DNA from: Epsilonproteobacteria bacterium UBA4036
GTDB lineage: Bacteria; Campylobacterota; Campylobacteria; Campylobacterales; Arcobacteraceae
Direction of reading: 5' to 3'
Length of the DNA stretch: 64,000 nt
Assembly (NCBI GenBank): GCA_002382325.1
Contig: DGAG01000007.1
Span: 124,001-188,000 of the forward strand
The notes under the pieces are model-generated. The model worked only from the letters and a program-made list of their open reading frames with translations. It was not told where the DNA came from and did no database searches. Below are positions 1-9,350 of this stretch, piece after piece. Within the stretch, counting starts at the first letter, position 1. Each line of letters starts with the position of its first letter. The position numbers and the translations under genes are program-made.

Positions 1-210
1 AATTTAATTGATGATATTAAAAGCAGAGAAGCACTTATTTTTACGGTCAATGATAAGTGTTGGCGACTCAATATAAGTTTTGAGAAAGAACAAGAATCAA
101 CTTCTACGATTTACGGACATAAAATAAAAAATCAAGACGTTGTTTATTTTGAATTGGAATTAAAACCTTTGGGTGGAATAAATCAATCGTATAATCTTGG
201 TGAAAGTTAA
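1..210 (+). CDS. lptD: LPS-assembly protein LptD, C-terminal end (partial)
   Basis: Only the last 69 codons are in the window; the frame is open from base 1 and stops with TAA at 208-210. The tail reads ...YFELELKPLGGINQSYNL..., preceded by CWRLNISFEKEQ, which resembles the C-terminal beta-strands of the outer-membrane LPS translocon LptD, where a Cys-Trp pair precedes the last strands. From general knowledge, lptD sits just upstream of a phosphoribosyltransferase gene and pnp in Campylobacterota, and that order is seen here. The stop overlaps the next start codon (TAATG). The assignment rests on this short tail plus synteny, so it is likely but not certain. Confidence 0.65.
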   Translation, partial: NLIDDIKSREALIFTVNDKCWRLNISFEKEQESTSTIYGHKIKNQDVVYFELELKPLGGINQSYNLGES

Positions 211-860
211 TGAGTTTTAATAAAAAATATTTTAAAAATAGAAAAGAAGCGGCAGCGTTATTGTTAGATGTATTGCCTTCAGATACCATGAAGTTTGAAG
301 ATTGGATTGTTATTGCAACATCAGCAGGGAGTGTTCCTATTGCTTATGAGCTTTCACAAGTGTTAAAATCATCATTTGATTTTATGTTTTCACACAAAAT
401 AGAGGCTCCCAATAATGAAGAGTGTGAAATTGCCATTGTAACTGAAAGTGAGGAGGTTGTAATTCATGAAGAGTTAGTTAAAGCGTTTGATATTAGTTTA
501 GATTATGTCTTTTCAAAATCAAGAAATGTGTATGAAAATGAGGTTTTGAAGTACATTCAAAAATACAGAAAAGGTGATAAATTAGCCAATCTTCATAATA
601 AAAATGTATTATTGGTCGATGAAGGATTAAATACCAGTTTAACCATGATGGCGTGTATAAAAACAGCCATTAATTTAAAAGCTAAATCGGTTTCTGTTGC
701 AGTTCCCATATTGCCAACAGTCAGCGCTCCCATTATTGAATCCATTGCAGATGACTTATATTATGTCAAAAAATTGGACCATTTTGTTAGTATAGATTTT
801 TATTATGAAGAGTTAGAAGAAATCACCTTTGAGAGAATTAAAGAGATTATTAAAGGATAA
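210..860 (+). CDS. Phosphoribosyltransferase-family protein
   Basis: 216-residue soluble protein. Near residues 133-146 the segment VLLVDEGLNTSLTM matches the PRPP-binding loop of type I phosphoribosyltransferases (two acidic residues followed by a small/Thr loop). An early segment, WIVIATSAGSVPIAYELS, fits the strand-loop-helix that holds the purine or pyrimidine in this fold. The base substrate cannot be read from sequence. The start ATG overlaps the lptD stop and the stop lies 3 bp before pnp, so the three genes are probably co-translated. A nucleotide salvage or regulatory role is inference from the fold only. Confidence 0.75.
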   Translation: MSFNKKYFKNRKEAAALLLDVLPSDTMKFEDWIVIATSAGSVPIAYELSQVLKSSFDFMFSHKIEAPNNEECEIAIVTESEEVVIHEELVKAFDISLDYVFSKSRNVYENEVLKYIQKYRKGDKLANLHNKNVLLVDEGLNTSLTMMACIKTAINLKAKSVSVAVPILPTVSAPIIESIADDLYYVKKLDHFVSIDFYYEELEEITFERIKEIIKG

Positions 861-863
861 AAA

Positions 864-3044
864 ATGTCAGTAGTATGTGAATTTGAATTATGTGGAAAAG
901 AAGAAATTTATGAGTTTAATAAAGTTGCCAAACAAGCCAATGGCTCTGTGTTGGCAAAAATGGGTAAAGCCGTTGTTTTAGCAACAGTTGTCAGTGAATT
1001 TGATAATCCTGTTGAAGAAGATTTTACCCCATTAACGGTACAATATTTAGAAAAAACATACGCTGCAGCAAAAGTTCCAGGAGGATTTTTTAAACGAGAG
1101 GCCAAGCCCAGCGAGTTTGAAACGCTCACTGCTCGTGTTATCGACAGAAGTTTACGGCCACTTTTCCCTAAAGGATATGTTTATCCCACAACAATAACCG
1201 TAATGGTTTTAAGTGCAGATAAAGATGTCGATATTCAAGCAATGGCTTTAAATGCAGCTTCTGCAGCACTGTATACGTCAAATCTTCCTATTAAAAAATC
1301 AGTTGCTGGGGTACGAGTAGGAAGAATTAACAATGAATTTGTTATTAATCCAACCGATATGCAAATGAGCGAATCAACTCTTGACTTATTTGTAGCAGGA
1401 AGCAAAGAAGAGCTTTTAATGATTGAAATGAAAGCAATGGCTTCTGAAGAGATGATTGAGGTTGATATTGAGGCTTTTACAAAAATACATAAAGCCAATG
1501 AAATGAGTGAAGATGAGTTAGTAGAAGCCATTTTAGTTGCACAAAACGCGTTAAAAGAGGCAAATGAAGTGTATGAAAGTGGTTTTAAAGAAGCGTGTAA
1601 AGAGGTGGTTAATGTTGAATTAATTGAGTTTACTATTGATTCTTCATTAATAACGTACGTTAAAGAGAACTATACTCCTCAAATTAAAGATGCCATTAAA
1701 AAATTGGCAAAAAGTGAACGAGCAACCGAACTTAAAGAGGTTGCAAAAGCGATATTTAAAGATGATTATTGCACCAACCATGTCATTTCATATGAGAACG
1801 TTTACCAAGCTGTTAATATTGTAAAAAGAGATTTGGTACGAAATATGATTGTTGGTGAAAAAGTCAGAGCCGATGGAAGAGGGCTTAAGCAAGTTCGCCC
1901 CATTAGTATTGAGACAAATATTTTACCTTCTGCGCACTCATCGTGTTTATTTACGCGAGGTGAAACACAAGCTTTGGTTGTAGGAACACTTGCTGATGCA
2001 AAAAGTGGTCAAATGTTTGAGAAATTAACAGAAAAATCTACTTTCACAGAGAATTTTATGGTGCATTATAATTTCCCAGGATTCAGTGTGGGAGAAGCCA
2101 AACCCATGTTTGGAGTAGGGCGACGAGAATTGGGTCATGGTAATTTAGCTAAAAAAGCACTTGAATCAACCATAGATTCAGATTTTGGTGATACCGTAAG
2201 ATTGGTTTCTGAAATTTTAGAATCCAATGGGTCTTCTTCTATGGCAACGGTTTGCGGAGGTTCATTGGCATTAAAAGCAGCAGGAGTGCCTATTTCATCA
2301 TTAGTTGCTGGTGTTGCTATGGGAATGGTTGTTGAAAATGACCAATACGCTATTTTAACCGATATTATGGGATTGGAAGATCACGATGGTGATATGGATT
2401 TTAAAGTGGCTGGTTCAAAAAATGGTATTACTGCATTGCAAATGGATATTAAATTGGGTGGAATTGAACTTAATGTTCTCAAAGAAGCCTTACATCAAGC
2501 CAAAGAAGGACGACTTCATATTTTAACGATTATGGAAGAAGCCTCTGAACACATTATCCCCAGTGAAGCATTGCCATTAATTGAGCAATTTATGATTGAC
2601 CCAAGTAAAATCATGGCAATTATTGGGAAAGCCGGAGCAACTATTAAAGAAATTATTGAGAAGTTTAATGTTTCAATTGATTTGGACAGAGACAGCGGTA
2701 ATGTCAAAGTCAGTGGCGAAAACAAAGAGAATATTTTGGGTGCTTGTGAACATATTAAAACCATTTCAAATAATGCTCCAGCAGGGCGAAAAAGTACCAA
2801 AAATTTGGATTTTGAAAAAATATATAAACAAGATGAAGTTTTGATGGGTAAAGTTGAACGAATCACTGATTTTGGTGCTTTTATTGCTCTTCCTCAAGGA
2901 GGAGAGGGTTTACTTCATATTTCAAAACTTTCTAAAGAGAGAGTGAAAAATGTAACCGATATTTTAAATGTGGGAGACAGCTTTGAAATTCGAGTGTTAA
3001 ATGTCAAAAAAGACAGAATCGAATTAGCAGCAGCTGGGTTATAA
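864..3044 (+). CDS. pnp: Polyribonucleotide nucleotidyltransferase (PNPase)
   Basis: 726 residues, normal length for PNPase, the phosphorolytic 3'-5' exoribonuclease of the RNA degradosome. Two RNase PH-like domains are visible. The first carries KVPGGFFKREAKPSEFETL. The second carries RADGRGLKQVRPI and the SSSMATVCGGSLALKAAGVPI active-site region. They are followed by a KH domain (PSKIMAIIGKAGATIKEI, about residues 575-635) and a C-terminal S1 domain (GKVERITDFGAFIAL, about 650-726). It starts 3 bp after the phosphoribosyltransferase gene. Nothing looks truncated. Confidence 0.97.
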   Translation: MSVVCEFELCGKEEIYEFNKVAKQANGSVLAKMGKAVVLATVVSEFDNPVEEDFTPLTVQYLEKTYAAAKVPGGFFKREAKPSEFETLTARVIDRSLRPLFPKGYVYPTTITVMVLSADKDVDIQAMALNAASAALYTSNLPIKKSVAGVRVGRINNEFVINPTDMQMSESTLDLFVAGSKEELLMIEMKAMASEEMIEVDIEAFTKIHKANEMSEDELVEAILVAQNALKEANEVYESGFKEACKEVVNVELIEFTIDSSLITYVKENYTPQIKDAIKKLAKSERATELKEVAKAIFKDDYCTNHVISYENVYQAVNIVKRDLVRNMIVGEKVRADGRGLKQVRPISIETNILPSAHSSCLFTRGETQALVVGTLADAKSGQMFEKLTEKSTFTENFMVHYNFPGFSVGEAKPMFGVGRRELGHGNLAKKALESTIDSDFGDTVRLVSEILESNGSSSMATVCGGSLALKAAGVPISSLVAGVAMGMVVENDQYAILTDIMGLEDHDGDMDFKVAGSKNGITALQMDIKLGGIELNVLKEALHQAKEGRLHILTIMEEASEHIIPSEALPLIEQFMIDPSKIMAIIGKAGATIKEIIEKFNVSIDLDRDSGNVKVSGENKENILGACEHIKTISNNAPAGRKSTKNLDFEKIYKQDEVLMGKVERITDFGAFIALPQGGEGLLHISKLSKERVKNVTDILNVGDSFEIRVLNVKKDRIELAAAGL

Positions 3045-3119
3045 ATTTTTATATTAAATTAATAGTTCTTTGGTTATTATATAGCAAATGTTACCAAAAG
3101 AAGAAAACAAGGGGTTTTT

Positions 3120-3488
3120 ATGTCAAAGCTTTTGATTGTAGATGATTCAACAATGTTAAGAGACATGTTAAATTATGCATTAAATGAAGGCGGTTATACG
3201 GATGTAACTGAAGCAATAGATGGTAAAGATGGATTAGAAAAAGCAAAATCAATGGCTTTTGATTTAATCATTACCGATGTGAATATGCCAAATATGGATG
3301 GAATTACACTTATTGCGGAGTTACGAAAATTGCCTCAATATGCAACAAAGCCTATCTTAGTATTAACAACTGAGAGAAGTGATGAAATGAAAGTAAAAGG
3401 GAAATCAGCAGGAGCAACGGGTTGGATTGTAAAACCTTTTGTTCCTGATCAATTGTTAAAAGCTGTCAATATAGTTTTGAGTCGTTAA
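3120..3488 (+). CDS. cheY: Chemotaxis response regulator CheY
   Basis: 122-residue single receiver domain. The acidic pair is in IVDDSTMLRD, the phosphoacceptor Asp in DLIITDVNMPNMDG, the conserved Thr in VLTTERSDE and the Lys in IVKPF. There is no output domain, as in CheY proteins that bind the flagellar switch. A clear AAGGGG ribosome site precedes the ATG. It is the first gene of a five-gene chemotaxis operon; cheA follows 24 bp downstream, so CheA is the presumed phosphodonor. Confidence 0.9.
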   Translation: MSKLLIVDDSTMLRDMLNYALNEGGYTDVTEAIDGKDGLEKAKSMAFDLIITDVNMPNMDGITLIAELRKLPQYATKPILVLTTERSDEMKVKGKSAGATGWIVKPFVPDQLLKAVNIVLSR

Positions 3489-3512
3489 TTAAAAATTTTT
3501 AGAAGGTGTAAG

Positions 3513-5603
3513 ATGTCTAGTTTTGATATATCTAAATACAGAGAGATGTTTTTAGAAGAGTCTGTTGAACTCTTTGAATCAGCAGATAATGTTTTATTAG
3601 AAGCTGAAAACAATGGTACTCTCAATGATGAAGAGATGGGGCAACTTTTTAGAGATGTTCATACTTTAAAAGGAAGCGGTGCATCAGTTGAATTAAAACT
3701 GTTTGCCGAATTTACCCATGATGTTGAAAATATGATGGATAAATTAAGAAACCATCAAATCGAGTTTCAACCAGAAATGGTCGATACTTTAATGGCAGGA
3801 TTAGATGTCATGAAAGAGCTTCTTGAACTTGAAGTAGCAGAAGAGTTGACACGAGAAACTTTCACCGAAATGACGCAAGACTTGTTAATTGAAATTCGAA
3901 AATACATCAATGGAGAAGCTCCTTCTAGCAGTGAACCTAAGCAAGTAACATCTCAACCTGTACAAAATGAAAAAACTTCTTCGACTCAAGCGAGTAACCC
4001 TTCAAATAGTTTGGGACAATCGTATGGATTTTTTAAAGAAGAACTCAATGGAACCTCTTCGAATGATTTTGATACACAACCTTATGGTTTTTTTGATGAA
4101 ACCATTATTAACTTAAATGACGAATCAGACAATTTTGGTTTTTTTGATGATGATTTACAAATGTCTGCTTTTAACAGTGGTTCAAAAGAAGCCAAACGAG
4201 TTCAACAAGAAGAGACCGATGACAGTGATTTTTTTGATGATATGCCTGAATTAGATCCCAATTCAAAAATTGAACAAATCAATAATCATATTGCCTCAAG
4301 TAACAGTGCAACGCCTCAACAACAAGCAGCAAGTGCTGCGGGTGCAAAAAAAGCAGCTGATCGTACAAAAGAGAAAACCGTTGCAACAACCAATAATATT
4401 CGTGTTAATTTAGATAAAATTGATTTACTGATGAACAATGTTGGTGATTTGGTTATTACCAATGCCATGTTGACACAATTTACAACTACGATTGAAGATT
4501 CAAAAACGCGAGTTTCTGTTTTGGAGCGATTGGATTTGTTGGAGCGACATATTCGAGATATGCAAGATTCTATTATGAGTATTCGAATGGTACCAATGGA
4601 GTCAATTTACTCAAAATTCCCAAAAGTTGTAAGAGATATTTCTAAGAAATTAGGGAAAAAAGTTGAATTTAAACATTATGGAGATAATGTTGAAATTGAC
4701 AAAGCCATGATTGAGGGATTAACCGATCCTTTAATGCACATTATTCGAAATTCATTAGACCATGGTTTAGAAACTCCTGAAGAGAGAGTAAAATCAGGAA
4801 AAGATGAAGTAGGGTTTATCACCATTAGTGCGGAACAAGCCAATGGACAAATGATTATTACCATTGAAGATAACGGACGAGGAATCAACGCTGATAAAGT
4901 GGCACAAAAAGCATTTGATAATGGGTTGATCGATGAAAACCAATTGGCTTCAATGAGTGCAAATGATAAAGCCATGTTGGTATTTGGAGCAGGGGTAAGT
5001 ACCGCAGATAAAATTACAGATATTTCTGGGCGTGGTGTTGGAATGGACGTGGTAAAAACCAATATCCAAAAACTTGGAGGTGCTATTCGACTTGATACTG
5101 CCGTAGGTGTGGGGACAACCATAACTATTGTGCTTCCTTTAACTTTGGCGATTTTGGATGGTTTGGATATTGCTGTTGGTACGCATAAATATATTTTACC
5201 GTTAAGTTCAATTGTTGAATCACTTCAACCAACAACAGATATGATTAAACGAATCGGTGATGGAACACAAGATTTATTGATGTTAAGAGAAGAGTTTATC
5301 CCTGTGGTTAAAGTGTATAAACTTTTTGGAATAGAGCCAAAATACAGAAAAATTGAAGATGGAATGTTAATCGTTGTTAAATCGGGTAACATGAAAGTGG
5401 CTCTGTTTATTGATGAATTCTTACATCAACACCAAGTGGTGGTTAAACCGTTGGATAAAAACTTTAGAAGTGTTGAAGGAATAGGGGCTGCAACGGTTAG
5501 AGGAGATGGAAGTATTGGATTGATTCTTGATATTTTAGGAATCATCAATGCTCAGAAAAAAGTAGAAAAACAACATATAAAAGAAGCGCAAAAGGCTTCA
5601 TAA
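3513..5603 (+). CDS. cheA: Chemotaxis histidine kinase CheA with FF-repeat linker
   Basis: 696 residues. The P1 phosphotransfer domain (about 1-135) carries His50 in DVHTLKGSG. Residues about 140-290 are low complexity and hold four aromatic repeats starting near 171, 191, 208 and 239 (YGFFKEEL, YGFFDETI, FGFFDDDL, DFFDDMPEL); I see no typical CheY-binding P2 domain there. P3 dimerisation helices begin near 296, followed by the P4 ATPase (N-box HIIRNSLDHG, G-boxes EDNGRGIN and DISGRGVGMDV) and a C-terminal CheW-like domain. There is no receiver domain. It is followed by cheR after 3 bp. The family's role is to phosphorylate CheY and CheB under receptor control. Confidence 0.95.
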   Translation: MSSFDISKYREMFLEESVELFESADNVLLEAENNGTLNDEEMGQLFRDVHTLKGSGASVELKLFAEFTHDVENMMDKLRNHQIEFQPEMVDTLMAGLDVMKELLELEVAEELTRETFTEMTQDLLIEIRKYINGEAPSSSEPKQVTSQPVQNEKTSSTQASNPSNSLGQSYGFFKEELNGTSSNDFDTQPYGFFDETIINLNDESDNFGFFDDDLQMSAFNSGSKEAKRVQQEETDDSDFFDDMPELDPNSKIEQINNHIASSNSATPQQQAASAAGAKKAADRTKEKTVATTNNIRVNLDKIDLLMNNVGDLVITNAMLTQFTTTIEDSKTRVSVLERLDLLERHIRDMQDSIMSIRMVPMESIYSKFPKVVRDISKKLGKKVEFKHYGDNVEIDKAMIEGLTDPLMHIIRNSLDHGLETPEERVKSGKDEVGFITISAEQANGQMIITIEDNGRGINADKVAQKAFDNGLIDENQLASMSANDKAMLVFGAGVSTADKITDISGRGVGMDVVKTNIQKLGGAIRLDTAVGVGTTITIVLPLTLAILDGLDIAVGTHKYILPLSSIVESLQPTTDMIKRIGDGTQDLLMLREEFIPVVKVYKLFGIEPKYRKIEDGMLIVVKSGNMKVALFIDEFLHQHQVVVKPLDKNFRSVEGIGAATVRGDGSIGLILDILGIINAQKKVEKQHIKEAQKAS

Positions 5604-5606
5604 TAT

Positions 5607-6455
5607 ATGGATAAAACACAGCTTTTACACGAAAAAGTAAAAAAATTATTGTATAACTTAACGGGAATCACTCTTTCTGACAATAAAGATGTGATGATTT
5701 CAAATCGATTGTATAAACTGCAAAGAGATACAAAGTTTGTAGGCAATTTAGATGAACTTCTTGATAAGATTGAAGAGGGCGATTATGTTAATGAGTTTAT
5801 TAACTCTTTTACAACCAATAAAACGCACTTTTTCAGAGAAGAGTTCCATTTTGAAGATCTTAAAAATAGGGTGATTCCTGAGTTTTTAGCCAAGAATGGA
5901 AGTTCTTCACCTTTTAAATTGTATTGCAGTGCTTCTTCAACGGGAGAAGAACCTTATTCTATGGCAATGACAATTAAAGAAGCCCAAGAAGAGCTAAATC
6001 AAACCATCAATGCTAAAATTATTGCTACGGATATTGATACCAATGTGTTGCAATATGCGGCAAATGGAGTATATCGTTATGCTAAAAGTTCCAAAGAATT
6101 TCCTTCTTGGATAAAACCGCCTAAATATTTCAAAAAAAGAGTGGTAGAAAACTTTGGCAATCAAGAAATCCTCATTAAAGTGAAAGATGAATTGAAAAAT
6201 ATGATTACTTTTCAAAAAATGAATTTAAACGATGCTTCTTATCCTTTTGATGCTAATCAGTTTGATGTTATTTTTTGTCGTAATGTGTTAATTTATTTTT
6301 CAGCAGCAGACCAAAATGCTATACTTAAAAAGCTTTTTAAATATTTAAAAATTGGGGGGACTTTATATATAGGACACTCAGAAAACCCTCACGATCTTAT
6401 TAATTATGTTCAAAAAGCGGGTCAAAATACGTTTGTAAAGTTAAAGGAAATATAG
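5607..6455 (+). CDS. cheR: Chemotaxis protein methyltransferase CheR
   Basis: 282 residues, standard CheR length. An N-terminal helical domain carries the NKTHFFRE motif, and a SAM-dependent methyltransferase domain carries YCSASSTGEEPYSMAM, IIATDIDTNVLQYA and FDVIFCRNVLIYF. CheR methylates receptor glutamates with S-adenosylmethionine. No C-terminal TPR extension is present. It lies between cheA and cheD with only a few bases on either side, so it is part of the same operon. Confidence 0.95.
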   Translation: MDKTQLLHEKVKKLLYNLTGITLSDNKDVMISNRLYKLQRDTKFVGNLDELLDKIEEGDYVNEFINSFTTNKTHFFREEFHFEDLKNRVIPEFLAKNGSSSPFKLYCSASSTGEEPYSMAMTIKEAQEELNQTINAKIIATDIDTNVLQYAANGVYRYAKSSKEFPSWIKPPKYFKKRVVENFGNQEILIKVKDELKNMITFQKMNLNDASYPFDANQFDVIFCRNVLIYFSAADQNAILKKLFKYLKIGGTLYIGHSENPHDLINYVQKAGQNTFVKLKEI

Positions 6456-6456
6456 T

Positions 6457-7137
6457 TTGATTATTATAGGTCATAAAGATGGAAGCATCGAAAAGGCTTC
6501 AAATACACGATTTACTCAACAAATTAAAGGGTATAATGCACACACCATTATTGGTGGAGAGTTTGCTGTGGGTAAAGATGACGAAGAGATTGCTTTTAAA
6601 ACACTTTTGGGTTCGTGTGTGGCAATTATGTTTTATGACAAGGTTACAAAAGTCAAAGGGATGAATCATTTTTTGCTTCCTACAACAAAAAATTCCAATG
6701 AAGATATGAAGTATGGCTTATATTCTGTGGAGGCAATGCTCAATGAAATGTATAAATTAGGCTGCAGAAAAGAGAATATGAGTGCCAAAATTTCAGGTGG
6801 TGCAGATATTATGCAACTTAATATGTCAGCCATTGCTTCAATAGGTCATCGAAATGTGGAGTTTGCAAAAGATTTTTGTAAAGCAGAAGGGTTTAAAATT
6901 GTTTCTGAACACACACGAGGTGATAGAGGACGTTTAATTCTACTTACGGGTGATTTTCAAACATTTATTAAAGTAACAGAAAAATCTGATACCAATGCAA
7001 AAATTCTTGGAGAAGAGAAAAAACTTCAAAGAGAAATTACAAACGAACCGGTTATCAAAGAGTATGTTGGTGGTGTCGATTTATTTGGTCATGATAAATC
7101 AAAAGCTGAACCTCAAATGGAAATAGAATTATTCTAA
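6457..7137 (+). CDS. cheD: Chemoreceptor glutamine deamidase CheD
   Basis: 226 residues. The CheD core has the catalytic Cys in LLGSCVAIMFYD and the catalytic His in KGMNHFLLP, followed by KISGGADIMQ. CheD deamidates receptor glutamines and in other bacteria can bind CheC. The frame opens with TTG at 6457, preceded by AAAGGA about 10 bp upstream, and no ATG gives the complete N-terminus. A C-terminal tail beyond the usual domain (after about residue 165) is not recognised. It is sandwiched between cheR and cheB. Confidence 0.92.
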   Translation: MIIIGHKDGSIEKASNTRFTQQIKGYNAHTIIGGEFAVGKDDEEIAFKTLLGSCVAIMFYDKVTKVKGMNHFLLPTTKNSNEDMKYGLYSVEAMLNEMYKLGCRKENMSAKISGGADIMQLNMSAIASIGHRNVEFAKDFCKAEGFKIVSEHTRGDRGRLILLTGDFQTFIKVTEKSDTNAKILGEEKKLQREITNEPVIKEYVGGVDLFGHDKSKAEPQMEIELF

Positions 7138-7150
7138 GAAAGTAGTAAAT

Positions 7151-8245
7151 ATGTATACCGTAATAGTAATAGATGATTCCTCTTCTATGAGAAGAATACT
7201 TAAAGATATGATCAATAACATTGATGAATTTGAAGTCATTGCAGAAGCCGTTGATGCGTTTGATGCTCGAGAAAAAATTAAAAAATATGAACCCGATTTG
7301 GTTACAATTGATATTAATATGCCCAAAATGGATGGAGTGGTCTTTTTAAGAAACCTTATGCGTTTACATGCCATGCCAGCAGTGGTTATTTCAGGTGAAA
7401 GTGTTCGTGGAAATGATATTTTTGATGACGGAGCAGTTGGTTTTATCCCAAAACCTGAAACAGGCGAATCCATGCTCTCTTTTGGAAACAGAATCAAAGA
7501 GACATTGATGAGTTTGACTTTTTTATTGAAACGATACACTCTAAAAAAGCCTAAAGCTCAAGTTGAAGTTAAAACACATAATTCTAAAGAGAATAAACAG
7601 AACAGTGGAATTGAACAAAAAATTCATCCCGACGAAGTGTTAGCAAAACTTCCTGCTACGTTTCCTGGCAGAAAAGTTATTGCCATAGGGTCATCTACGG
7701 GTGGAGTGGATGCATTATTAAAAGTTTTTACAAAGCTGGAAGCCAATTTACCCCCTATATTAATTACACAACACATTCCCTATGGTTTTTCAAACTCTTT
7801 TGCACAACGTCTGAACAGCAATTCGGTTATAGAGGTATGTGAAGCCAAAGATGGAATGATATTGCATAACTCTTGTGCCTATTTAGCCCCTGGAAATATG
7901 CATATGACCATAGAAAAATTTGGTTCGGATTACAGAATCAAGCTTTTAGATACGGTTCGAGTCAGTCGTCATAAACCCAGTGTTGATATTTTATTTCGAA
8001 GTGTTAATAATATTGTAGGCGGTGGGGCTATGGCAGTTATTATGACAGGAATGGGGGATGATGGCAGCATTGGTATTAAAGAGTTATACGACAATAATGC
8101 TTATACAATAGCCCAAGATGAGAAAAGTTGTGTGGTGTTTGGAATGCCTGCAAAAGCGATAGAAGCGGGGGCGATTAAAGATGTTGTCTCTTTAGATGAA
8201 ATCCCAGAATATATTATAGAATTTTCAAAAGGACGTCGAAGATAA
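7151..8245 (+). CDS. cheB: Chemotaxis protein-glutamate methylesterase CheB
   Basis: 364 residues: an N-terminal receiver domain (IDDSSSMR, DLVTIDINMPKMDG, FIPKPE) joined by a linker to the CheB methylesterase domain. The expected catalytic Ser lies in IGSSTGGVDAL, His in ITQHIPYG and Asp in MTGMGDDG. CheB removes methyl groups added by CheR and provides adaptation. It is the last gene of the cheY-A-R-D-B run, and the next gene is convergent. Confidence 0.95.
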   Translation: MYTVIVIDDSSSMRRILKDMINNIDEFEVIAEAVDAFDAREKIKKYEPDLVTIDINMPKMDGVVFLRNLMRLHAMPAVVISGESVRGNDIFDDGAVGFIPKPETGESMLSFGNRIKETLMSLTFLLKRYTLKKPKAQVEVKTHNSKENKQNSGIEQKIHPDEVLAKLPATFPGRKVIAIGSSTGGVDALLKVFTKLEANLPPILITQHIPYGFSNSFAQRLNSNSVIEVCEAKDGMILHNSCAYLAPGNMHMTIEKFGSDYRIKLLDTVRVSRHKPSVDILFRSVNNIVGGGAMAVIMTGMGDDGSIGIKELYDNNAYTIAQDEKSCVVFGMPAKAIEAGAIKDVVSLDEIPEYIIEFSKGRRR

Positions 8246-8247
8246 TC

Positions 8248-8267
8248 AGTATATTTTAAAATATACT
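8248..8267. terminator. AT-rich perfect palindrome between convergent cheB and xerH
   Basis: AGTATATTTTAAAATATACT is a perfect 20-bp palindrome lying directly between the cheB stop and the xerH stop, and overlaps the xerH stop codon. Its location fits a bidirectional transcription end, but it has no GC pairs in the centre and no separate U-tract, so termination is uncertain. Confidence 0.35.
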
Positions 8268-9327
8268 AGTTAAAATCATCCATAACCGAAGTAGCGGCTT
8301 TTAATCTTTCTTTATCAAAATGGGTATAAATTCTTGATGTATTTAAATCCGCATGCCCCAAAGCCTCTTGTACAAGGATTAAGTCGTGATTCTTTTGATA
8401 CAGTCTTGTTGCAAAAGTGTGTCGCAGCATATGGGCCCCATTTTTCTCTTTTCGTATCCCAGCATACAATAAAATCTTATCCATAATATAAGAAACATAA
8501 GGTTGAGTAAGGCGTTTGCCTGTGCGTGAACAAAAAAGTAGGGCAGTGTTGGGTTTATTTTTTAACCACGCTTCAAACTCTTTTTGAATATATGAAATTT
8601 TGATCATAGCTATTCGTTGTTTATTTCCTTTTCCACTGATTCTAAAAATATAAAATCCATCTTCTTTAACAATATCTTTGATTTGAATATCCAAAGCTTC
8701 ACTGACACGCATTCCTGTATAGAGTATGAGTTTAATCAAAAGGCGGTTTTTAGCTTGGGCATACTCTTTAAAAGGGGTTTCATCAATGGCATTTAAAAAA
8801 CGTTGAATCTCTTCATCGTGCATGTATGTGGGCAGTTTTTGTCCTTTATTGCCTCCTAAACCTGCAAAATTTTTCAATTCCATTCGATAAATATAGGATT
8901 TTCCTTCATCATCTTCATTTTGTTTGTCAATATATTTGAAAAATGAGAGTATTGCCATGCGATAGTTCTTTTTGGTCGCATCAGAAAGCCCCGAAGTATA
9001 AGTGGCAAGAAAATCGATGATGGTTTCTTCATCAATTTCTTTCATAGAGGCAAAGCCTAAAGCGGTCAATTGCTCATAAAGCTTTTCTAGTGGGTTAATG
9101 TACGTATTAATACCGATTAATCCTGCTTGTCGGGCTTCTTTTGCTAAGTTTTTTAATTCTTCAACAGAGTTAACCCCTTTATTAAGCTGTTGTATAATAG
9201 CATTAAAAGCTTGTTTGTCTTTAACATTACGATTGGATAAGGTGGTGAGCTTAAGCTTGATAAAACGTTCCAGCCAAAAAAGAAGTGTTTTATCAAAAGT
9301 GCTTAAAAAGTCGATGGGATAACGCAT
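8266..9327 (-). CDS. xerH: Tyrosine recombinase XerH
   Basis: 353 residues and full length. The N-terminal half carries the segments characteristic of the Campylobacterota single Xer protein (MRYPIDFLSTFDKTLLFW, EARQAGLIGINTY). The catalytic domain has Arg in TGMRVSEALD, a Lys in GKGNKQR, the HMLRHTFATRLY box, and His/Tyr in GHADLNTSRIYTHF. XerH resolves chromosome dimers at dif_H together with FtsK. A dif-like sequence lies 24 bp upstream of its start codon. It is convergent with cheB. Confidence 0.95.
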   Translation of the reverse strand: MRYPIDFLSTFDKTLLFWLERFIKLKLTTLSNRNVKDKQAFNAIIQQLNKGVNSVEELKNLAKEARQAGLIGINTYINPLEKLYEQLTALGFASMKEIDEETIIDFLATYTSGLSDATKKNYRMAILSFFKYIDKQNEDDEGKSYIYRMELKNFAGLGGNKGQKLPTYMHDEEIQRFLNAIDETPFKEYAQAKNRLLIKLILYTGMRVSEALDIQIKDIVKEDGFYIFRISGKGNKQRIAMIKISYIQKEFEAWLKNKPNTALLFCSRTGKRLTQPYVSYIMDKILLYAGIRKEKNGAHMLRHTFATRLYQKNHDLILVQEALGHADLNTSRIYTHFDKERLKAATSVMDDFN

Positions 9328-9350
9328 ATGTAAAAACCTAATTTATTCTA

